Positions 1-8,596 of a stretch of DNA of 49,303 bases are shown in pieces. How positions within the stretch are numbered: the first letter of the stretch is position 1; each line of letters starts with the position of its first letter. The stretch lies in contig JAPLPD010000101.1 of assembly GCA_026400395.1 (NCBI GenBank), forward strand, positions 18,298 through 67,600, given 5' to 3'. The DNA comes from Alphaproteobacteria bacterium (GTDB lineage Bacteria > Pseudomonadota > Alphaproteobacteria > Rhizobiales > Xanthobacteraceae). The notes under the pieces are model-generated. The model saw nothing but the letters and a program-made list of their open reading frames with translations, had not been told where the DNA came from and did no database searches. A program made the translations under genes and the position numbers.

Positions 1-2
1 CG

Positions 3-464
3 GCGCTCGGGATCGACACGGTCCATGTGCCCTATCGCAGTTCGGGGCTGGCGGCGCAGGATCTGATCGGCGGACGTCTCGACTATCTCTGCGCGCTGGG
101 CGCCACCGCCCGTCCGCCGATCGAAAGCGGCAAAGCCAGGGCCGTTGCGCTGCTCACGGCGGATCGGTCGCCGCTGTTTCCCGATCTGACGACCTCCAAG
201 GAGCAAGGGGTGGCCGGCGTCGATTCGTATTTCTGGTCGGCTTTCCTGTTCCCGAAGGATACGCCGGACGCCATTGTTCAGCGGCTTTCCGATGCCGGCA
301 ATCAAACGCTCAGCCGCCCCGCGACCGTGGAGCAATTGCGCAGGGCGGGCATCGAGCCAGTCGCTGCCAATCGCCGCTCGGCGGCGTTCCAGCGCGACTT
401 CATGGTGTCGGAAATGAAAACCTGGGCCGACCAGGTGAAGGCGAGCGGACTGCCGCTGCAGTAG
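3..464 (+). CDS. Tripartite tricarboxylate transporter (Bug/TctC family) substrate-binding protein, 5'-truncated by window edge
   Basis: This is the C-terminal part of a periplasmic Bug-family binding protein. Family members capture small carboxylates or similar solutes and either feed a TctAB membrane pair or act as orphan sensors. The reading frame is open from base 3, upstream of the internal GTG at 27. The visible start resembles the family's central strand: VPYRSSG, then a Gly-rich turn and the 'D..' segment before the second lobe. The C-terminus ends with the typical amphipathic helix (MKTWADQVKASG). No tctA or tctB is visible. The substrate cannot be deduced. Two further Bug proteins lie at 7611 and 16324, also without permeases. 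Confidence 0.85.
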   Translation, partial: ALGIDTVHVPYRSSGLAAQDLIGGRLDYLCALGATARPPIESGKARAVALLTADRSPLFPDLTTSKEQGVAGVDSYFWSAFLFPKDTPDAIVQRLSDAGNQTLSRPATVEQLRRAGIEPVAANRRSAAFQRDFMVSEMKTWADQVKASGLPLQ

Positions 465-465
465 G

Positions 466-485
466 CGCGCTGCTTCGACAGCGCG
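466..485 (+). terminator. Weak hairpin after the Bug gene
   Basis: Arms CGCGCTG and CAGCGCG (7 bp, loop CTTCGA) start two bases after the stop codon of the Bug gene. Only two T follow, so this is at best a weak intrinsic terminator. Confidence 0.35.
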
Positions 486-719
486 TTCACAGCCATGATA
501 ATTCCTTCACGCCACCCGCTTGACCATTTTTCGCTCTTCCACAACCATCTTTCCGCAGATTGCCGACTGTTTGCCAAAGGACGAGGGCGCGTAATCGCGG
601 TTTGAGTTCGAGACCGAACTGGAGAGGCTGAAAGCGGCGCAGGTTAAAGGAATACAATCCTCGAACCCCGCGCGCTCCTCCGCTACATTTTCCGCACCCT
701 CCGCAACTTCGCATATCCC

Positions 720-1022
720 ATGACACGCCTCCCCACGGCGCGCCTCGGCGCGCGCCCGCGTCGCGCGTCATCGCTGCGTCGCGGCCGCTCGGCGCTGGCT
801 GGTGCGCAGCGGCGCTTCAATGCCTTAGCGCACGACGACGCGGCGCTAAACGACGCGCCGGGCCGCGCGCCGTATGCGCGCGAGCCGTTGCCTGGCGAGG
901 TTTCGCTGAAGCCGCTCACCCATGAGGCGCGGGCGATGTACGAGGCCGGCGTGGTTCCGGTGACGCGTGATCCGGCGAAAGCTGCGCGTCAGCAGGCACG
1001 CTATCGCGAGGGGCAGCGCTGA
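720..1022 (+). CDS. Doubtful small Arg/Ala-rich hypothetical protein
   Basis: An open frame of 100 codons in the otherwise empty 610-base stretch 465-1074. No ribosome-binding site precedes the ATG. The N-terminal half is Arg-rich, as expected of noise in GC-rich DNA. The centre (PLTHEARAMYEAGVVPV) looks protein-like and resembles the lead-in to a helix-turn-helix in some alphaproteobacterial proteins, but no HTH follows. It may be a truncated relic or a chance ORF. The rest of 465-1074 shows no gene. Confidence 0.25.
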   Translation: MTRLPTARLGARPRRASSLRRGRSALAGAQRRFNALAHDDAALNDAPGRAPYAREPLPGEVSLKPLTHEARAMYEAGVVPVTRDPAKAARQQARYREGQR

Positions 1023-1074
1023 GCATTCTCGCGCGCGGTTGTAATTTCCGCGCGCTTCGTCATGGTGCGCGCAA

Positions 1075-2562
1075 ATGAACCCGCCGAACATCCAGGAAAC
1101 ACCCGCGCCGCCGGAACAAGCTCCGCTCGATCATGCGGCGATCCGCGCGATCATGATGGGCATCCTGCTGGCGATGTTCCTCTCGGCGCTGGAGCAGACC
1201 ATCGTTGCGCCGGCGCTGCCGACCATCGGGCGCAGCTTGGGCGACGTGGAAAACCTGTCGTGGGTGGTGACGGCGTATCTGCTGGCGAGCGTGGTGGCGA
1301 CGCCGCTGTTCGGCAAGCTCTCCGACATCCACGGCCGCAAGCGCATGATGATGATCGCCATCGCGGTGTTCGTGGTTGGCTCCGTGGCTTGCGCGCTCGC
1401 GCCCAACATGCCGGCGCTGATCGCGGCGCGCGCGCTGCAGGGCCTCGGCGGCGGCGGCATCCTGCCGATCGCCCACACCATCCTCGGCGATATGGTGTCG
1501 CCGCGCGAACGGCCGCGTTACCAGAGCTACACGTCGGTGATGTTCATGACGGCGAGCATCACCGGTCCGGTGGTCGGCGGCGTGGTAACCGACTACGTGC
1601 ACTGGACCATGATCTTCTGGATCAACCTGCCGATGGGCCTGCTGGCGCTGTGGATGACCGACCGCGCACTGAACAAGCTGCCGCGCTACGAACGGCCGCA
1701 TAAGCTCGACGTGCTCGGCGCGCTGCTAATGGTGTGCGCGGCGCTGGCGCTGATGCTGGCGATGACGTACGGCGGGCAGCGCTACGCTTGGGGCTCGGCG
1801 CCGATCCTGGGCCTGCTCGTGGGAGCGGCGGCTCTGTGGCTGCTGTTCGTGCTGCGCGTGGCGACCGCGCCGGAGCCGTTCATCCCGCTGACCATCCTGC
1901 GCATGCCGATCCTCGCGGCGACCACCGCGGCGGGGTTCTTCAGCGTCGGTGTCATCATCGGGCTGATCATTTTTATGCCGGTGTATTTCGAACTGGTGCT
2001 GGGATTCTCGCCGAGCGGCTCGGGCACCGCGCTGATCGCGTTCCTGGCGGCGGCGACGGCGGGCTCGTTCTTCGCCGGCCGCATGATGGTCCGGCTGACG
2101 CACTACAAGCTGCTGCCGGCGGGCGGCCTGCTGCTCGGCATCGTCATGATGGCGGTGTTCGCGTGGAAGCCCGCCGGGCTGTCGCTGATCGAAGTGTGCG
2201 CGCTGCTCGCCATCGGCGGGGCGGGGCTCGGCGTGATGTATCCGGTTACCACCACCATCGTGCAGAACGCCGTCGCGCCGCACCAGCTCGGCATCGCGAC
2301 CGGCGCGCTCAACTTCGCCCGCCAGCTCGGCGGCGCGATGATTGTCGCGGCGTTCGCCGCCATTGTCCTGGGCGGCATCGACACCGGCGGGCGCGGCCTG
2401 ACGCTCGACATGCTGCGTGGCGGCGCGCACGGCGCCGGCGGGGATTTCGCCGGCGTGTTCCGCTGGCTGTTCGCGGCGGGCGCGGTGTTCCTGCTGGCGG
2501 GGCTTGTGGCGGTGCTGGCGATCGAGGAGCAACCGATGCGCGGGCGTGACGGGGATTCATAG
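1075..2562 (+). CDS. DHA2-family MFS drug efflux transporter (first of tandem pair)
   Basis: A 495-residue inner-membrane proton antiporter of the EmrB/QacA (DHA2, 14-helix) type, expected to export hydrophobic or cationic drugs. Visible signatures: a first helix with LEQTIVAPALPTIG, MFS motif A after TM2 (GKLSDIHGRKR), the GLGGGG run, and an antiporter motif C-like segment (GPVVGGVVTD). Hydrophobic helices continue to a short charged tail. It starts at an ATG without a strong Shine-Dalgarno sequence. A paralogue follows 132 bp after its stop, so the two probably arose by tandem duplication. No periplasmic adaptor (EmrA) or TetR regulator adjoins. The substrate is unknown. Confidence 0.9.
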   Translation: MNPPNIQETPAPPEQAPLDHAAIRAIMMGILLAMFLSALEQTIVAPALPTIGRSLGDVENLSWVVTAYLLASVVATPLFGKLSDIHGRKRMMMIAIAVFVVGSVACALAPNMPALIAARALQGLGGGGILPIAHTILGDMVSPRERPRYQSYTSVMFMTASITGPVVGGVVTDYVHWTMIFWINLPMGLLALWMTDRALNKLPRYERPHKLDVLGALLMVCAALALMLAMTYGGQRYAWGSAPILGLLVGAAALWLLFVLRVATAPEPFIPLTILRMPILAATTAAGFFSVGVIIGLIIFMPVYFELVLGFSPSGSGTALIAFLAAATAGSFFAGRMMVRLTHYKLLPAGGLLLGIVMMAVFAWKPAGLSLIEVCALLAIGGAGLGVMYPVTTTIVQNAVAPHQLGIATGALNFARQLGGAMIVAAFAAIVLGGIDTGGRGLTLDMLRGGAHGAGGDFAGVFRWLFAAGAVFLLAGLVAVLAIEEQPMRGRDGDS

Positions 2563-2706
2563 CTGATCCGCACGCAAGACCGTTGAAATCCGCGGATGCG
2601 GGGCCGATGTTGCCGTGCAGCATGAGCCCGCCGAATCGTCGGCCGTGTATTATTTCGCGGAACATTTGCGGATCATTTCGAGAGCGTCTGAGGATTGTTT
2701 GAAGGC

Positions 2707-4308
2707 ATGAATTTTTCCCGAGCGGCAGCGCGGGCGCGGGCCCGTGTCCGATTGAGCGTCCGGGGCCGGCGCGGGCTCGGCGCACGTATCGCGCCGGCGA
2801 AGGCGGCCGTCGTGGAAAGTTCCACCCGCGGGCCGGCGACGCCGATGAGCCACGCCGAGGTCCGCAAGATCTTCTTCGGCCTGATGCTGGCGGCGTTCCT
2901 GGCTGCGCTGAACCAGACCATCATCGCCACCGCGCTGCCGACCATCGGGCGCTATTTCGGCGACTTCGAAAATCTCTCCTGGATCGTCACCGCCTATCTG
3001 CTGACCTCGACGGCGGTGGCGCCGCTCTACGGCAAGCTCTCGGATATCTGGGGCCGGCGGGCGATGATCCTGGCCGCCATCGGCCTGTTCGTCGCGGGCT
3101 CGGCGATGGCCGCCGCCGCGCCGGACATGACCTGGCTCATTCTCGGGCGCGGCCTGCAGGGCATCGGCGGCGGCGGCATCCTGCCGCTCTGCCAATCGGT
3201 GATCGCCGACGTGGTCGCGCCGCGCGAGCGCGGCCGCTATCAGGCCTACATGGGCGTGGTGTGGGTGACCTCCGGCGTCGCCGGTCCGGTGTTCGGCGGC
3301 ATGCTGGCGGAGCACTTCCACTGGTCGCTGATCTTCTGGGTCAATGTGCCGCTCGGATTGGGCGCGGCTGTGCTCACCAACATCTATCTGAAGAACATTC
3401 CGCGGCACGATCGCCGCCACAAGCTCGACGTGCTCGGCGCCGCGCTGATGATGGGCTCGGCGATCCCGCTGTTGCTGGCGCTGACCTGGGGCGGCACGCG
3501 GCTGCCGTGGCTGTCGCCGCCGATCCTGCTGCTGATCGCCGCCTCGTTCGTGCTGTCGCTGTTGTTCGGCTGGCGGCTCAATCGCGCGGCGGAGCCGTTC
3601 CTGCCGCTCACCGTGCTCAACAATCCGGTGATGCGGATGGGCACCGCGTCGGCGTCGCTGTCGATGGGCGTGCAGATCGGCCTCACCATCGTGGTGCCGA
3701 TGTATTTCGAGGTTGCGTTTCATCTGAGCGCGACCGAGTCCGGCATCGCGCTCATTCCGATCGCGCTGACCACGCCGGGTTCGCTCCTGTCCGGGCAGGC
3801 GATGATGTACTGGAAGCACTACAAGCGGGCGCCGATGTTCGGGCTCGCCTGCGCGCTGGTCGCGCTGGTGTGCCTGATCTGGCGGCCGGACATGCGGCTC
3901 GCCTATGTCATCGTGCTGCTCTCGGTGGTCGGCACCGCGGTCGGCCTCGTCTATCCGGTCACCACCGTGTCGATCCAGAACGCGGTGCCACATCATCAGG
4001 TCGGTATTGCGATGGGGGCGCTGAACTTCTTTCGATCGCTGGCGGCGGCTTTCATCGTGGCGGTCTTGGGCGCGATTCTGCTTGCCGGTCTCGGCGTAGC
4101 GCCGGAGCGGGGCGGTCACGCCATCTCGGTGATCTCGTCGGTCAGCGCCGCCGGGTCGGGCGTGGCGCTGGTGTTCCGGTGGGTCTTCCTCGCGGCCTTC
4201 GCGTTCCTGGCGGTGAGCCTGCTGTGCTTGGTCCTGATGGAAGAGCGGCCGTTGCGCAGCGGCGTCGTGCCGGCCGATCCGCCGGTCGCGCCGCCGCCCG
4301 GGCGGTAA
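2707..4308 (+). CDS. DHA2-family MFS drug efflux transporter (second of tandem pair)
   Basis: Paralogue of the preceding transporter, co-linear over the whole membrane region: LNQTIIATALPTIG, GKLSDIWGRR (motif A), GIGGGG, GPVFGGM (motif C-like). The ATG at 2707 gives 533 residues with an Arg/Ala-rich cytoplasmic leader of about 46 residues that the first copy lacks. The first membrane helix aligns only from the internal ATG at 2845, so the leader could be untranslated; a TTG at 2695 is also possible. The C-terminus is Pro-rich. Expected role is proton-driven efflux in the inner membrane; the substrate is unknown. Confidence 0.88.
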   Translation: MNFSRAAARARARVRLSVRGRRGLGARIAPAKAAVVESSTRGPATPMSHAEVRKIFFGLMLAAFLAALNQTIIATALPTIGRYFGDFENLSWIVTAYLLTSTAVAPLYGKLSDIWGRRAMILAAIGLFVAGSAMAAAAPDMTWLILGRGLQGIGGGGILPLCQSVIADVVAPRERGRYQAYMGVVWVTSGVAGPVFGGMLAEHFHWSLIFWVNVPLGLGAAVLTNIYLKNIPRHDRRHKLDVLGAALMMGSAIPLLLALTWGGTRLPWLSPPILLLIAASFVLSLLFGWRLNRAAEPFLPLTVLNNPVMRMGTASASLSMGVQIGLTIVVPMYFEVAFHLSATESGIALIPIALTTPGSLLSGQAMMYWKHYKRAPMFGLACALVALVCLIWRPDMRLAYVIVLLSVVGTAVGLVYPVTTVSIQNAVPHHQVGIAMGALNFFRSLAAAFIVAVLGAILLAGLGVAPERGGHAISVISSVSAAGSGVALVFRWVFLAAFAFLAVSLLCLVLMEERPLRSGVVPADPPVAPPPGR

Positions 4309-4546
4309 CCAACGGAGCGATCGGTGGGTGCGGCGGAGCGAACGCCCTTGATGTTGGCGCTCACATCGTCCATATGAATCGCTTAGTCGACATGCAGCGC
4401 GACGAACCAACAGAACAGCCCAAATCCCATTGTCGGACTTGTTAGTCGTTCCCGAGGGGCGCGTTCCTCTTCCCAATGCAAGGTCGCGGGGCGGATTGGC
4501 CGCCGCTAAAGCCATTTTTCGAATGCCATTACCCAAGGAGTGAGCC

Positions 4547-4798
4547 ATGCAAAATGGCCCAAGATCGAACTCGAATTCGCGCCAGCAAGGGCGCGGCCGG
4601 CGCTGGGATTCCAACGGTGGCGGCAACGGCTCCCGCCCGCGTCCGCAGAACAACCAGAACGCCCAGCGCAGCTATGAGCGCTACATGGCGCTGGCCCAGG
4701 CCGAGATCGTCGCCGGCGATATCGTCAGCGCGGAAAACTACTACCAGCACGCCGAGCACTATCTGCGGTCCATGTCGCCGGACCCGGAAATAACTTGA
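4547..4798 (+). CDS. DUF4167 domain protein
   Basis: An 83-residue protein with an AAGGAG Shine-Dalgarno sequence 8 bases upstream of its ATG. The first ~35 residues are Asn/Gly/Arg-rich and disordered (RQQGRGRRWDSNGGG). Residues ~38-78 match the DUF4167 core common in alphaproteobacteria: NAQRSYERYMALAQAE, then SAENYYQHAEHYLRSM. Longer homologues have a Pro/Gln-rich tail that is missing here. The basic N-terminus suggests nucleic-acid or ribosome contact, but the function is not established. It is monocistronic: 248 bp upstream are empty, and an intrinsic terminator lies 162 bp downstream. Confidence 0.85.
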   Translation: MQNGPRSNSNSRQQGRGRRWDSNGGGNGSRPRPQNNQNAQRSYERYMALAQAEIVAGDIVSAENYYQHAEHYLRSMSPDPEIT

Positions 4799-4959
4799 AG
4801 TCAAACGAGTGAGGCGAGACTAGGGCACAGATCGCCCTGCGGCGGTCCCGGCGGCGCCGCGAAAAAGGCGCAAGACGAGCGCCAGCTACCGCTCCCATGC
4901 AAACTATCCAAAGCCTGCTGGAACGAAGCGCGCGCCGCGGGCTTGCCAATACGAACCAC

Positions 4960-4989
4960 GCCGCCATGACCCCCGTGGCGGCTTTTTTT
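4960..4989 (+). terminator. Rho-independent terminator
   Basis: A 7-bp stem GCCGCCA/TGGCGGC with a 9-nt loop, followed directly by seven T. It ends the transcript from the DUF4167 gene, or of an untranslated RNA in 4799-4959, before the next gene at 5013. Confidence 0.75.
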
Positions 4990-5012
4990 CATCAATCGAG
5001 CGGAGAAGATTT

Positions 5013-5462
5013 ATGAACGCCTGTTCCAAGTTGCTCGCTGTCGCGCTGATGTCGACGGCCGGGCCGTGGATGGTTGCGCCAGCCGGAGCTGTGCCGATCG
5101 GATCGTTGGCAGGCGTGCAGGACCACGCGGAGCCGACGACCGAGAACGTTCGGTGTCGCGGCGGCGGCGGTTATTGGCGCGGTGGCCGCGGCGCCGGAAT
5201 CGGCGCGGGAATCGTTGCCGGGGCAATCATCGGCGGCGCGATCGTTGGAAGCCGTCCTGGTTACAGCTATGGCTACGCGCCTGCGCCGGCCTATGGTTAC
5301 GGCTATCAGCCGGGCTACGTCGAGGACGATGCCGATGACGACTACGTCGCTATGGCTCCGAACGGCGGCGGCGCCGGATACTGCGCGCAGCGCTATCGGT
5401 CTTACGATCCGCGCTCAGGCACGTTCCTCGGTTACGACGGACTTCGGCATCCGTGCCCCTGA
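5013..5462 (+). CDS. BA14K-like exported protein with glycine-rich middle
   Basis: 149 residues. An N-terminal signal peptide (about residues 1-26, ending PAGA) precedes a mature part with a Gly-zipper stretch (GAGIGAGIVAGAIIGGAIVG), a Tyr/Pro/Gly-rich linker, an acidic patch (EDDADDDY), and a C-terminal motif YCAQRYRSYDPRSGTFLGYDG that is the hallmark of the BA14K family (Brucella 14-kDa immunoreactive, lectin-like). It is probably envelope-associated; the Gly-zipper could insert in a membrane. The two cysteines of the C-terminal module probably form a disulfide. A bidirectional terminator follows. Confidence 0.82.
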   Translation: MNACSKLLAVALMSTAGPWMVAPAGAVPIGSLAGVQDHAEPTTENVRCRGGGGYWRGGRGAGIGAGIVAGAIIGGAIVGSRPGYSYGYAPAPAYGYGYQPGYVEDDADDDYVAMAPNGGGAGYCAQRYRSYDPRSGTFLGYDGLRHPCP

Positions 5463-5493
5463 GGCGCACGCAGCTTCAAGTCGCATAATAAAC

Positions 5494-5529
5494 AAAGGCC
5501 GGTGCGATCGTTCGATCGCACCGGCCTTT
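5494..5529. terminator. Bidirectional intrinsic terminator between convergent genes
   Basis: A perfect 17-bp inverted repeat (AAAGGCCGGTGCGATCG and its complement) around a 2-base centre, with A at one end and T at the other. It serves the BA14K-like gene on the plus strand and the ABC transporter gene ending at 5556 on the minus strand. Confidence 0.85.
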
Positions 5530-5555
5530 TCCTTTGCGTGGAGCTGGTGCTCTTG

Positions 5556-7424
5556 TCACGGTGCGCGTCCGCGCCAGAGCCGCCCGACGGCGCGCGATAC
5601 GAATTCAAGCGAAAAGTATGTACGCTCCTGAGTAGTGGCGGGGCAGTCGCGCGTTTCGCGCTCCAGCTTTATTTCGCGATCGTGGAATTGTTCGAGGCCC
5701 GGCCGGTGTCCGGAATGGATCACCGTTGCATCGGGCAACAGATCGCGCATGTATTCCATCATCCGGAACTGGCTGAACTCGTCGAGAGCCGACGTGGGCT
5801 CATCCATGATCAGGATGTCGGGCGGATGGATCAGCACGCGGGCGAATGCGAGGCGCTGCTGTTCGCCGCCGGATAGAACCGAACTCCATTGTTCGGTCTC
5901 GTCGATCCGCGAAATGAGGTGCTCAAGGCCGCAACGCGTCAGGCACTCATGAATCTTGTCGTCGGTGACGACCTGTTCGGGGTGTGGATAAAGCAGGCCG
6001 GCGCGCAGCGGGCCGAGCGGGATATACGGGCGTTGCGGCATGAAGGCGATGTCGGCGCCCTCCGGGCGCAGGATTTCGCCGCTGCCCCACGGCCACAACC
6101 CGGCCATCGCCCGGATCAGCGTGCTCTTGCCGGTGCCTGAATCGCCCTTGAGCAGAACCTTTTCGCCCGGCGCGATGACGGCCTCCGCGCCGTCGATCAT
6201 CAGTTTGCCGTCGTGCAACGCGACGCTGAGCCCGCGCAGATGCACGCTCTTGTCGGGGCTTGGCCCGAGCGTCAGCGTTTCGCCCTGGCCGACAGGGCCG
6301 AGACTTGCTTCCAGGCGGTCTATGGCGTCGGACAATTGCGTCACGCGGTGGGACGACGCGAACCAGTCGGCCAGACGGAGCGCGTTGTCGGCCAGCCAGT
6401 TGAGCGCCACCTGCACCTGCGCGAACGCGGCGGCGGCCTGCATCAGCGAGCCGAGCGTCATCTCGCCCGCGAGATATTTCGGTGCGCCGAGCAGCAGCGG
6501 CACCACAGGCGCCAGCACCTGGTTTGCGCCGTTGAGCCACATCATGCGCCCTTGCCAGGCAATCACGCCGAGCCAGCGCTTAACCAACTCGGAATAGGTC
6601 AAGTCGAGGCGTCCGCGTTCGTCCTGATCGCCGCCGATCATCGCGATGGTCTCGGCGTTGTCCTTCACGCGCGTGAGTTCGTAGCGGAACTGTGCTTCGC
6701 CGGCGGCCTTGGCTTCGACGTTGCGCACCAGCGGGCGCCCGAGCAGGAACATGCCGAGCGTGGTGATCGTGGAATAGATGATGCAGGCGAACACCATATA
6801 GCCGGGGATGGAAACCCCGGCGACGGTCAAGGCGCCGCCGACGACCCAGAGTACGCCGATGAATGAGACCGCGGCGAGCACGGCGTTCAGAACGCCCAGA
6901 GAAAAATCGACCAGCAGTTCGATCGCGATCCGGCCGTCCTCAGCGATGCGCGCCTCGGGATTGTCGGCGTCGGTGTGGACGACGGTGAGTTGATAGAAAT
7001 GCCGGTCCGCGAGCCAGCGGTCGACCAATGCGCGCGTCAGCCACTGGCGCCAGCGAAGCTGCAGGCGCATCCGGGAATGCAGCAGCCCGACGGAAAAGCT
7101 CGCCGACAAAACCGCCAGCACCAGAACGAGACCGAGCCCGGTCATGACGGCCGCGGTGTTCTTCTGCTCGAGGGCATCGAAGAAAAACTTGTTCCAGCGG
7201 TTCAGCGCAAGTGCCGCGCCGAGGTTGGCGACCAGAAAGACCAGGATGGCGACAGTCAGGAGCCATGCGCGCAGGCGTGTCTCGCCACGCCAGAAACCGG
7301 ACGCGAGTTTCAGGAACCGCCGTGACCGGTTGGAACTCGCTGGTTGTGCATCTCGGGTCAAAACGGTCTCGCTGCGCGTGCTTCGGGTTGGCCTGACTTT
7401 GGCAAATCGTGCGTGCGAGTCCAT
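5556..7424 (-). CDS. ABC transporter, fused permease/ATPase of the SbmA-BacA/YddA type
   Basis: 622 residues from the ATG at 7424 (an upstream in-frame extension to 7538 looks untranslated). The N-terminal membrane domain has about six helices with the ABC_membrane_2 pattern (LNRWNKFFFDALEQKN, then ALNWLADNALRLADW). The C-terminal ATPase has Walker A GDSGTGKST near residue 425, signature LSGGEQQR near 515, Walker B DILIMDEPTSALDE near 535 and the H-loop HSGHRP. The domain order matches bacterial YddA/ABCD-like half-transporters, which act as homodimers and export or import peptides, fatty acyl or vitamin-like molecules. The substrate is not evident. It stands alone, with a shared terminator downstream. 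Confidence 0.88.
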   Translation of the reverse strand: MDSHARFAKVRPTRSTRSETVLTRDAQPASSNRSRRFLKLASGFWRGETRLRAWLLTVAILVFLVANLGAALALNRWNKFFFDALEQKNTAAVMTGLGLVLVLAVLSASFSVGLLHSRMRLQLRWRQWLTRALVDRWLADRHFYQLTVVHTDADNPEARIAEDGRIAIELLVDFSLGVLNAVLAAVSFIGVLWVVGGALTVAGVSIPGYMVFACIIYSTITTLGMFLLGRPLVRNVEAKAAGEAQFRYELTRVKDNAETIAMIGGDQDERGRLDLTYSELVKRWLGVIAWQGRMMWLNGANQVLAPVVPLLLGAPKYLAGEMTLGSLMQAAAAFAQVQVALNWLADNALRLADWFASSHRVTQLSDAIDRLEASLGPVGQGETLTLGPSPDKSVHLRGLSVALHDGKLMIDGAEAVIAPGEKVLLKGDSGTGKSTLIRAMAGLWPWGSGEILRPEGADIAFMPQRPYIPLGPLRAGLLYPHPEQVVTDDKIHECLTRCGLEHLISRIDETEQWSSVLSGGEQQRLAFARVLIHPPDILIMDEPTSALDEFSQFRMMEYMRDLLPDATVIHSGHRPGLEQFHDREIKLERETRDCPATTQERTYFSLEFVSRAVGRLWRGRAP

Positions 7425-7610
7425 TGATTTCGTCCATCCACGCCAGCCACGACGAATCCGTGGCCGGTAATGGGCGGATATAACCAAGGCGCCGTATGGA
7501 ACTCGGCGCATTGCGCATGCCGATGTGTCAAATGACACGGCGAATCCGCCTAGGCATCGTCGGATTGGAGGCGCTGCGGGCCGGATGGGCGCCGAAGTCA
7601 GGGCCGCACG

Positions 7611-8573
7611 TTACGGCGTGAGCGCGATGTTCTTTTCTTTAACCAGCTTTGCCCATTTGGCGACGTCGGCGGCGAGAAGTTGACGCATCTCGTCCGCGCC
7701 GCCGCTCCGCACTACAGCGCCGGTGCTCTCGAAGCGGGCGCGAACTTCGGGCTGGGCCACCGCTTCCTTGATAGCGGCTTCGATCGTTGCTGCGGCCTCC
7801 TTCGGCGTGCCGGCCGGGGCGAAGAAGCCGATCCAGGTGTTCACCTCGTAGCCTTTGACTCCGGCCTCATCGAGCGTCGGCACGTCCGGATACTTCTTGG
7901 ATCGCTCCTTGCTGGTCACGGCGAGGGTGCGAATGCGGTCGGACTGCAGCCCCGCGCTTCCGGTGGTGAGGTCGGCGATGATCATGCTGGTCTCGCCCGA
8001 GATCGTCGCGGTCACCGCGGGCGCGCCGCCGCGGTAGGGGATGCTGCGGATGTCGATGCCGGCCATCGCCTTGAACAGCTCCAGCGCCAGCAGCGTGGCC
8101 GAGCCGCCGGAGGCGTGGGTCAGCTTGCCCGGCTCTTTTTTGGCGAGCGCAATCAGTTCGACGACTGAATTGGCCGGCAAGTCCTTGTTCAGCATCAGGG
8201 CCTCGGGGATCGACACGACGAGGCCGAGCGGTACGAAGTCCTTTTGCGGATCGTAGGGCAGGTCGGCGAACACCAGCGGATTGATCGCCATCGTGCCGTC
8301 GTGGGCGACCAGTAGCGTGTAGCCGTCCGCCGGTGACTTCTGCACGGCCTCCGCGCCGATCCGCATAGCGGCGCCGGCGCGGTTCTCGATCACCACGGGC
8401 TTGCCCCACTTGGCCTGCAAGCGTTCGGCGATGACGCGCGCGGTGGTGTCGATCGAACCGCCGGGGGCGGTCGGAACAATGATCTTCACCGCGCGCTCGG
8501 GGAATCCCTGAGCGCTGGCGAGCGCCGTCGAGACGCCGAGTACGAGGGCTGCGGCGAACGTTCGTTGGGTCAT
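7611..8573 (-). CDS. Tripartite tricarboxylate transporter (Bug family) substrate-binding protein
   Basis: 320 residues with a Sec signal peptide (residues 1-21, ending ALASA-Q). The Bug fold signatures are present: FPERAVKIIVPTAPGGSIDT at the mature N-terminus, GKPVVIENRAGA, a ligand-loop region SPADGYTLLVAHDGT, and the second-lobe PYRGGAPAVTATISGE. It is a periplasmic solute receptor of unknown ligand. Its gene lies 23 bp downstream of the MetE-like gene in the same direction, so the two are probably co-transcribed. No TctA/TctB permease genes are present. Confidence 0.92.
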   Translation of the reverse strand: MTQRTFAAALVLGVSTALASAQGFPERAVKIIVPTAPGGSIDTTARVIAERLQAKWGKPVVIENRAGAAMRIGAEAVQKSPADGYTLLVAHDGTMAINPLVFADLPYDPQKDFVPLGLVVSIPEALMLNKDLPANSVVELIALAKKEPGKLTHASGGSATLLALELFKAMAGIDIRSIPYRGGAPAVTATISGETSMIIADLTTGSAGLQSDRIRTLAVTSKERSKKYPDVPTLDEAGVKGYEVNTWIGFFAPAGTPKEAAATIEAAIKEAVAQPEVRARFESTGAVVRSGGADEMRQLLAADVAKWAKLVKEKNIALTP

Positions 8574-8596
8574 CTACTCCTCCCTGGCGGCGGCCG

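Noticed and set aside
1060-1701. Long minus-strand open frame opposite the first MFS transporter
   Set aside because: Its protein is dominated by Arg/His/Gln with no domain pattern; it is the GC-rich shadow of the transporter gene.
2650-4653. 667-codon minus-strand open frame
   Set aside because: Shadow of the second MFS transporter and DUF4167 gene; composition is Arg/His/Asp-rich and no start signal is seen.
5494-5529. Perfect 17-bp inverted repeat as an operator or mobile-element end
   Set aside because: Its position between convergent stop codons and flanking A and T runs fit a bidirectional terminator better.
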